Assembly (NCBI GenBank): GCA_934699135.1 | Contig: CAKUVM010000045.1 | Span: 1-11,385, forward strand | Direction of reading: 5' to 3' | DNA from: an uncultured Bacteroidales bacterium | Lineage (GTDB): Bacteria; Bacteroidota; Bacteroidia; Bacteroidales; Marinilabiliaceae | DNA: 11,385 nt | Shown: piece by piece, positions 6,985 through 11,385 of the stretch | Numbering within the stretch: the stretch's first letter is position 1 | How the letters are laid out: every line of letters starts with the position of its first letter | Notes under the pieces: model-generated | The model's database searches: none | Seen by the model: only the letters and a program-made list of their open reading frames with translations | What the model was told of the DNA's origin: nothing | Program-made: the position numbers and the translations under genes

Positions 6985-7749
6985 CTACTCAAAGTAGAAC
7001 ACAAGCCCCCACCAACGCGACTTGAGCCGTCGCACCGCCTGCTGGTAAGGGATGTCTTCCATATCTTCTGACAACTTGTTGTCATAGACATCGGTAAGGC
7101 CAAAGTCGCAACGGATCTCGACAGAGAAGCGGAAATAAGTGAGGTAAAAGTCCATACCCGCGCCAGCGTCGGCATAGATGTCCAATGAACGCATCCGCAG
7201 ATGCTCCTGCTTATCCTTGGCCAAATCGAATCGCGGCGTGAAGCCGCCTACAATGAACGGCCTGATGTTTTGCAACCTTTTGGCCCCATATTTGAGCAGC
7301 AGCGGACATTCCACGAAAGTGGACTTTATCTTGACCGGCTCCTCATCAACGGGCTTGCCGTCTTCATCTACAAACAAGAGATGCCTCTGGCCGAAAGAGA
7401 TGCCAGGCAAGATTCGGAAATTGAGATTTTCGCAGAGGCGAAAATCCGTGACAATGCCCAAGACAAGGCCAGGGTCAAGCTCGGTCACTTCGGCATAGCG
7501 AGCCATGCCGCCATTCTCATACGTCCGCAGGCCAGTGTTATAGACGTGAAAATCAAGAAAGTCAATTCCAAGCAAGAAGCCGAAGTGCACCGCTTTCTTG
7601 TCATAGGCGGGAAGGTTAGGCACGCCCTTGGCCTTGGTGAACTCCGAGGCCGAGGTATATTGCGCCGAGGCCGGAAGCCAAACAGCGAACATGGCCACAA
7701 GAGCCATGGCAAAACGGCATATGGAACGGCAAGACGGCATCTGCGGCAT
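6985..7749 (-). CDS. porT: PorT family outer-membrane protein (type IX secretion)
   Basis: A 254-residue protein with a signal peptide (hydrophobic core FAMALVAMFAVWL, cleavage after ASA at residue 29), followed by a beta-barrel-like chain ending in FYFE. Its blocks are those of PorT: VHFGFLLGIDFLDFHVYN (about 53-70), ELDPGLVLGIVTDFRLCENLNFRILPGISFGQRHL (about 90-124), STFVECPLLLKYGAKRLQNIRPFIVGG (about 144-170) and LDIYADAGAGMDFYL (about 189-203). PorT is an outer-membrane component needed for type IX secretion in Porphyromonas gingivalis, where the gene was first described; the length here is near that of the Porphyromonas protein. It lies 18 bases after ubiE on the same strand. An A7 run (7751-7757) just before the ATG at 7749 supports this start; an in-frame ATG at residue 4 would keep the same signal peptide. 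No type IX cargo domain is present in the window. Confidence 0.88.
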   Translation of the reverse strand: MPQMPSCRSICRFAMALVAMFAVWLPASAQYTSASEFTKAKGVPNLPAYDKKAVHFGFLLGIDFLDFHVYNTGLRTYENGGMARYAEVTELDPGLVLGIVTDFRLCENLNFRILPGISFGQRHLLFVDEDGKPVDEEPVKIKSTFVECPLLLKYGAKRLQNIRPFIVGGFTPRFDLAKDKQEHLRMRSLDIYADAGAGMDFYLTYFRFSVEIRCDFGLTDVYDNKLSEDMEDIPYQQAVRRLKSRWWGLVFYFE

Positions 7750-7757
7750 GTTTTTTT
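7750..7757 (-). promoter_or_regulatory. A-rich translation start region of porT
   Basis: On the minus strand, seven consecutive A residues lie immediately before the porT start (CATG context at 7747-7750). Bacteroidota genes often use A-rich upstream sequence in place of a Shine-Dalgarno site, and none is seen here. This favours the first ATG over the one three codons later. Confidence 0.45.
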
Positions 7758-7767
7758 ACTTGTCTCC

Positions 7768-8493
7768 CTACGGCTTCACTGCCAGATATGCCGTGGCAAT
7801 GCCCCAAGTGAGGCGGACAGACGACACTGGCTTGAGGCCGGAGGCGAAAAGATGCCGCTCAAAATCTTCTCCAGACGGAAACGCCATGGCGGAGCGGCAC
7901 AGATACCGGTATGCCTCACGGTCTTTGGATATGGCCCCACCGATGAGCGGCAAGATGTTGCGAAAATAGAAATTATACAGCGCGCGGAACAACGCGTTGG
8001 GCGGCGTGGAGAATTCCAGCACCACAAGCCTTCCGCCAGGTTTCAGCACGCGGGCCATCTCGGCCAAACCCTTGTCCAGATTGGCAAAGTTTCGCACGCC
8101 AAAAGCCACCGTGACGGCATCAAAACGATTGGAAGAGAACGGGAGCGACTCCGAGTCGGCAACCTTGAGGTCTATCGAGGCTTCAAGCCCCGCGCCGGCC
8201 ACTTTCTTGCGCCCCACCTCAACCATCTTTGGCGAGATGTCGCACCCCACCACGTCGCACCCCATAGCCTGATGAATGGCTATGGCCCTGTCTGCCGTAC
8301 CCGTGGCGACATCGAGAACCTCACGCGCCTTGCGGTCGGAGAGCAAGCCGATGGCCTTGCGGCGCCACCCGCGGTCAACGCCAAAAGAGAGGACATGATT
8401 GAGCAGATCGTAGCTGGGGGCGATGCCGTCAAACATCCGCCCAACCTGCGAGCGTTTATCATCCGCCGCCTTATATGGTTTTATCTCTGACAT
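7768..8493 (-). CDS. ubiE: Demethylmenaquinone methyltransferase UbiE/MenG
   Basis: A 241-residue class I SAM-dependent methyltransferase of the UbiE/MenG family, which methylates demethylmenaquinone in the last step of menaquinone synthesis; in Bacteroidota menaquinone is the respiratory quinone. Family blocks are FDGIAPSYDLLNHVLSFGVD (21-40), the SAM motif LDVATGTADRAI (60-71), the acidic VGCDIS (82-87) at the end of beta-2, VADSESLPF (111-119), AFGVRNF (130-136), LKPGGRLVVLEFS (150-162) and the C-terminal YRYLCRS (195-201). The SAM motif reads GTAD where most members have GTGD, a mild change that need not abolish binding. It is the first gene of the leftward operon, with a good promoter box placed so close that the leader would be only a few bases. 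Confidence 0.95.
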   Translation of the reverse strand: MSEIKPYKAADDKRSQVGRMFDGIAPSYDLLNHVLSFGVDRGWRRKAIGLLSDRKAREVLDVATGTADRAIAIHQAMGCDVVGCDISPKMVEVGRKKVAGAGLEASIDLKVADSESLPFSSNRFDAVTVAFGVRNFANLDKGLAEMARVLKPGGRLVVLEFSTPPNALFRALYNFYFRNILPLIGGAISKDREAYRYLCRSAMAFPSGEDFERHLFASGLKPVSSVRLTWGIATAYLAVKP

Positions 8494-8503
8494 TTCTGAC
8501 GTG

Positions 8504-8537
8504 CAAAGATATGCATTTTACGGACATAAGCCACAAA
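8504..8537 (-). promoter_or_regulatory. Putative ubiE operon promoter (Bacteroidota type)
   Basis: On the minus strand, TATCTTTG (8511 to 8504) fits the -7 consensus TAnnTTTG exactly, and TTTG (8537 to 8534) lies 22 bases further upstream, near the usual -33 spacing. Transcription would start around 8497-8498, leaving only about 4-5 bases before the ATG at 8493, so the messenger would be almost leaderless. The TTTG element lies within the T-rich tail of the upstream terminator. Confidence 0.5.
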
Positions 8538-8580
8538 ACAAACTCATGCCGCCAAGGGACTCGCCCCTCGGCGGCATGAG
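8531..8580 (-). terminator. Rho-independent terminator of the receptor/beta-helix unit
   Basis: CTCATGCCGCC (8543-8553) pairs exactly with GGCGGCATGAG (8570-8580). Four further pairs (AGGG 8555-8558 with CCCT 8565-8568) follow after a one-base mismatch on each side, leaving a 6-base loop. On the minus strand the stem is followed by TTTGTTTTG. It sits 44 bases past the stop of the beta-helix lipoprotein gene, which it should end. Confidence 0.85.
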
Positions 8581-8624
8581 CCATCAGTTACAGTCCGCCT
8601 TGGCTGGGCGGCAGGTCTGTCAGA

Positions 8625-10139
8625 CTAGTAGTTAGCGTTTTGCGGGTCGAACTCTGTCCAACCGTCGAGCCAATTGTCACCGGCGGCGAAGGCGCCGATG
8701 TAGCCTACGTTCTCAAAGCCGGTGGCAAGAGCCGCGTCGGAGAAATCGGCAGCTGAAAGCATCGGGCTGCCAGCGGCTGGCATATAGGCCGCGCCTACCT
8801 TGCTGTTAGGCATTGTCAGACCCAGGTCGCTGGACTTGCACTGCTTGTTGCCCTTCTGGGCCAAGAAGAAGTCATGAGAGAACGAGTTCTTGGTCTCGTC
8901 ATAGGTCTTGGTGGCGTAGTCATAGAGCGCGTCCATAGTGGCCTTGTTGCAGTCGGCACCAAGCATATCCATATCGGCGAACCAGAGGTTCTGGAGTTTC
9001 AGCGAGCCTTTGGTGGCCATGGTCTGAGTGTTGCCCTTCTCGCTGTCGAGAATCAGGCCAATGGGCCAACCAATGGCCACAGAGTTGAAGCAAGAGAGGC
9101 GGCTGGAGCGACGTATGTGCATGGCTGCTTGGAACTTACCGAGGGAAGAGCCATTGTTGGGATAGACCTCGCCGCCGTTGATGTAGGAGTCGTCATTCTT
9201 AAAGTCGGCATCCTGGCCAATGGGGCCTACAAACGTGACGTTGGAGAAAGTGGCCGTGGTGTAGGGCTCAACGGTTGCGCCGTCGGCGCAGTTGTCACTC
9301 TCAAAACCGTTGGAGCGGCTCGTGTCGGCAAGCCTGGGGTCGCGGACGCTGAGGCAATACTGCACCTTGCCGCTGAAGCCATTGTCGGTGTCGAACTCAT
9401 CGTCCCAACCGCGGAAGGCCACAAGGTGGTTGCAGTTCACCGTGCCGCCAAACCACTCAAAGCTGTCATCGTTACAATAAGAGACCTGCACGTGGTCAAT
9501 CTTAGTGTTGCTGCCGACGGAACCCAAAGTGAGGCCGTTGATCTCCTTGTCTGCCGCGAAAGGATAGCCAGCAAACTCAATGCGGACGTAGCTGATCACG
9601 CCACTGTTGTCGGCATCGTCATCGCCACCGTGCTTGGTGCGCGGGCCACCCTCAATCTGCATCTCGGCCTGGTTGTTGCGCGCCTTGCCACAGAGGATTA
9701 CGCCGCCCCAGTCTCCTGGCTTACGGCTGCCGGCCGACGAGGCCGACGTGAAGACAATGGGCTCCGAGGCCGTGCCCTGGGCAATGAGCTTGCCGCCGCG
9801 CTCCACAATGAGAGCCGCCTTGGTCTGCTTGTCTCCCTTGATGACGGTGCCTGGCTCAATGGTGAGCGTGGAGCCGTCCGCGATATACACCCAGCCCTTG
9901 AGCAGATACGTGCCCTTGGCAAGCGTCTGGTTGCCCTTGAAGACGAAACCTTGGTCGCCGTTGCCGATGACGTCGCCCTCGAAGAGGAGATTGTCGCAGG
10001 CCTTCAGGCCACCGTCCTCGCTCCAGTTGTAAGCGGGGGAGTCTGGAGTGTTGTTGTCGTCATCATCGCAAGCCACGAAAACGGGAGCCGCGACCATGCC
10101 GGCCATAAGCGACCAGACGAGGAGATTGTTCTTTTTCAT
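8625..10139 (-). CDS. Beta-helix-like surface lipoprotein paired with a TonB receptor
   Basis: A 504-residue lipoprotein: MKKNN, a hydrophobic core and the lipobox FVAC place the lipidated cysteine at residue 24. DDDDNN follows at once; acidic runs just after the cysteine act as surface-export signals in Bacteroidota, so display on the outer face is likely. The rest is rich in short beta-turn units such as GWVYIADGSTLTIEPGTVIKG, ALIVERGGKLIAQGTASEPIVF and PGDWGGVILCG, pointing to a right-handed parallel beta-helix. Further blocks are CNDDSFEWFGG, GWDDEFDTDNGFSG and SNGFESDN. Homologous-looking proteins are found in Bacteroidota as unnamed lipoproteins; no catalytic residues can be assigned. 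The gene follows the TonB-dependent receptor gene after 24 bases without a Shine-Dalgarno site and probably shares its transcript, so a role in substrate capture is inferred. It lacks a type IX C-terminal sorting domain. Confidence 0.75.
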   Translation of the reverse strand: MKKNNLLVWSLMAGMVAAPVFVACDDDDNNTPDSPAYNWSEDGGLKACDNLLFEGDVIGNGDQGFVFKGNQTLAKGTYLLKGWVYIADGSTLTIEPGTVIKGDKQTKAALIVERGGKLIAQGTASEPIVFTSASSAGSRKPGDWGGVILCGKARNNQAEMQIEGGPRTKHGGDDDADNSGVISYVRIEFAGYPFAADKEINGLTLGSVGSNTKIDHVQVSYCNDDSFEWFGGTVNCNHLVAFRGWDDEFDTDNGFSGKVQYCLSVRDPRLADTSRSNGFESDNCADGATVEPYTTATFSNVTFVGPIGQDADFKNDDSYINGGEVYPNNGSSLGKFQAAMHIRRSSRLSCFNSVAIGWPIGLILDSEKGNTQTMATKGSLKLQNLWFADMDMLGADCNKATMDALYDYATKTYDETKNSFSHDFFLAQKGNKQCKSSDLGLTMPNSKVGAAYMPAAGSPMLSAADFSDAALATGFENVGYIGAFAAGDNWLDGWTEFDPQNANY

Positions 10140-10163
10140 GTTCTTTGGTATGTTATTGGTTAC

Positions 10164-11385
10164 TTATAGTTTTATGTTGAGTCCGAGCGTTATGTTGGTG
10201 CCAGGGCGATAGCTCTTGGTCACCTCATTCACCTGACTCGTGGTGCCGTCAGAGTGGATGGCGTCGGTCTGCTGCTCAAAATTCACCTTGGTGCCGAGGA
10301 GGTCGCGCACCGCCAGGCTCAGCTCCACATGGTCTGAGAATTTGTAGCGCGCCGAGAGATCCACCACGTTGCGCGGCATCTCGTAGCTGTGCGGGATGTT
10401 GGCGGAGTCATCCCCCCCCGTGGTGCCAACACTTCGGCCTACGCCAATGATTCGTTTGCCAATCCTGTTATATAGCGCGCCAGCACTGAATTTTGCGCCT
10501 TGTGGGGCGTAGAAGAGGCCCACGTTGACCAGATATGGCGACTGCCCCTGCATAGGACGGTCTTTCTCGCGACTGCCTGGCTCAAACTCCACCTTGCTGT
10601 CAATCCAACTAGCGTTGGCCGAGACGCTCAAGCTCTCCACCCCCACGAAGCCCAGATTCTTGCGCACCTCAAGCTCAACTCCATAGTTGCGAGCCGCCTT
10701 GGCGTTCTTGTAGCTATACGTGAGATCCGTACCGCCCTGAACCGTATATGTCCACTCAATAGGGTCATTAAAATGCTTATAGAAGAAAGCGACACTCACA
10801 AGCTCGCTCGGTGTGGGATACCACTCGTAGCGCAAATCGACATTCTGCACGTAGCAAGACGAGAGCTCGGTATTGCCCATCACGTCGGCCGCCAAGTCGA
10901 AGTCATAGAACACCGATGGCGACACTTCGCGAAACTCGGCCCTGTTCACCGACTTGCCGTAGGCCACGCGCAGCACGTTTTTGTCGTTAATGTTATATGA
11001 GACGTTGACCGATGGGAAGAGGTCTCTGTTCTTATAGTCTTTGTCAGACGGGCTGGCCTCATAGTCCCTCGTGTGGCTCGTCAGCGTCATCTTGTTGGCC
11101 TCGAAGCGCAAGCCGGCATAGACATTGACGGGGCCGAAAGGCATATTCAGGGCCAGATATGCCGCTCCCAGTTTATTCTTGCCCTCATAGTTGTTTCGCC
11201 ACTTCACCTCCTCTAGCAAGTAGAGCTTGTCGGCCCCGTAGTTTTCCGGCACAAGGAGCTGCGTCGGGATGTCGAAATAACGGAAACCGTCGGGCAGCGT
11301 GTTGTGGGCGTGATTCCAGTTATAAATGAAGTTGCGGGTGAAATAGTCGCGCGAGCGCATCTCCGCGAAGAGGCCTGCTTTGAGC
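10164..11385 (-). CDS. TonB-dependent outer-membrane receptor, C-terminal barrel part (5' truncated)
   Basis: The frame is open to the window edge and ends at TAA 10166-10164, giving 406 visible residues; the plug and first barrel strands lie beyond the edge. The first visible residues, LKAGLFAEMRSRDYFTRNF, are a barrel strand, so the in-frame ATG at 11360 is internal. Alternating strands and turns typical of the barrel follow: LGAAYLALNMPFGPVNVYAGLRFE, LFPSVNVSYNINDKNVLRVAYGKSVNRAEFREVSP, VELEVRKNLGF, LVNVGLFYAPQGAKFSAGALYNRIGKRI and VELSLAVRDLLGT. The chain ends in NITLGLNIKL, an amphipathic last strand with few aromatic residues. Such receptors import nutrients or metal chelates using TonB energy. 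No SusD gene follows; a beta-helix lipoprotein takes that place. A run of eight G (coding strand, 10419 to 10412) lies within the gene. The substrate is unknown. Confidence 0.88.
   Translation of the reverse strand, partial: LKAGLFAEMRSRDYFTRNFIYNWNHAHNTLPDGFRYFDIPTQLLVPENYGADKLYLLEEVKWRNNYEGKNKLGAAYLALNMPFGPVNVYAGLRFEANKMTLTSHTRDYEASPSDKDYKNRDLFPSVNVSYNINDKNVLRVAYGKSVNRAEFREVSPSVFYDFDLAADVMGNTELSSCYVQNVDLRYEWYPTPSELVSVAFFYKHFNDPIEWTYTVQGGTDLTYSYKNAKAARNYGVELEVRKNLGFVGVESLSVSANASWIDSKVEFEPGSREKDRPMQGQSPYLVNVGLFYAPQGAKFSAGALYNRIGKRIIGVGRSVGTTGGDDSANIPHSYEMPRNVVDLSARYKFSDHVELSLAVRDLLGTKVNFEQQTDAIHSDGTTSQVNEVTKSYRPGTNITLGLNIKL
10412..10419 (-). repeat. G8 homopolymer tract inside the receptor gene
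   Basis: The coding strand has eight consecutive G in the codons for GTTGGDDSAN. Such tracts are prone to slippage; a gain or loss of one base would shift the frame and remove the last roughly 80 residues of the barrel. Whether it varies in nature cannot be seen from one sequence. Confidence 0.5.

Noticed and set aside
7701..7740. Tandem 20-base repeat in the porT signal-peptide region
   Set aside because: Only 14 of 20 bases agree, the unit is not a multiple of three, and it can be explained by chance and codon use.
7201..8490. A 429-codon open frame on the plus strand opposite ubiE and porT
   Set aside because: It is antisense to two clearly recognised genes, resembles no protein family and is explained by the GC-rich codon pattern of those genes.
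8595..8611. Small hairpin CCGCC/GGCGG after the beta-helix gene
   Set aside because: It has a five-base stem with no T-tract; the longer hairpin at 8543-8580 is the better terminator.
8874..10169. A 431-codon open frame on the plus strand opposite the beta-helix lipoprotein
   Set aside because: It has a low-complexity Val/Ala/Gly-rich composition typical of the complement of a GC-rich gene, and the minus-strand protein has a clear lipobox and family-like blocks.

Overview
The window looks like a chromosomal piece of a fairly GC-rich member of the Bacteroidota, most likely order Bacteroidales. The reasons are a PorT-family type IX secretion protein next to ubiE/menG, a TonB-dependent receptor paired with a surface-type lipoprotein (an acidic run directly after the lipobox cysteine), a large secreted DUF5703 glycosidase-like protein, no clear Shine-Dalgarno sites, and at least one good Bacteroidota-type promoter box (TAnnTTTG). 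The genus cannot be read from this stretch.

Layout. Positions 1-795 (+) hold the 3' end of a single-chain type ISP restriction-modification enzyme, namely its C-terminal specificity region; the nuclease, helicase and methylase parts lie before the window. Positions 796-1000 are a gene-free stretch rich in palindromes and short direct repeats. Positions 1001-1903 (-) encode a YD/RHS-like repeat lipoprotein. A 98-base spacer separates it from the divergent gene at 2002-4224 (+), a Sec-exported DUF5703 protein of the six-hairpin glycosidase type. A short spacer with a further repeat copy and a strong bidirectional terminator (4321-4356) follows. Then comes an apparent leftward operon, read from 8493 down to 4383: ubiE/menG (menaquinone methyltransferase), porT, a zinc M16 peptidase with a GTG start, and a partner M16 subunit without the zinc motif, coupled through an ATGA stop/start overlap. 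A second leftward unit, from the right edge to 8625, carries the C-terminal part of a TonB-dependent receptor and a beta-helix-like lipoprotein, ended by a hairpin terminator whose T-rich tail overlaps the putative -33 element of ubiE.

How it works together. The two M16 proteins form a probable catalytic/regulatory pair. UbiE serves respiration (menaquinone). PorT implies that the cell runs a type IX secretion system, although no cargo with the sorting domain is seen here. The receptor and beta-helix lipoprotein look like a two-part outer-membrane uptake unit without a SusD. No RNA gene, CRISPR array, integrase or transposase is visible. The most unusual non-coding feature is a family of short repeats (CGGGAGACGGGT, AAACGGAATTC, CTCACGAAACGG) shared by three separate intergenic gaps. 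I see no convincing wholly new system; the best leads are the receptor/beta-helix pair, the repeat family, the G8 tract inside the receptor gene and the terminator/promoter overlap.
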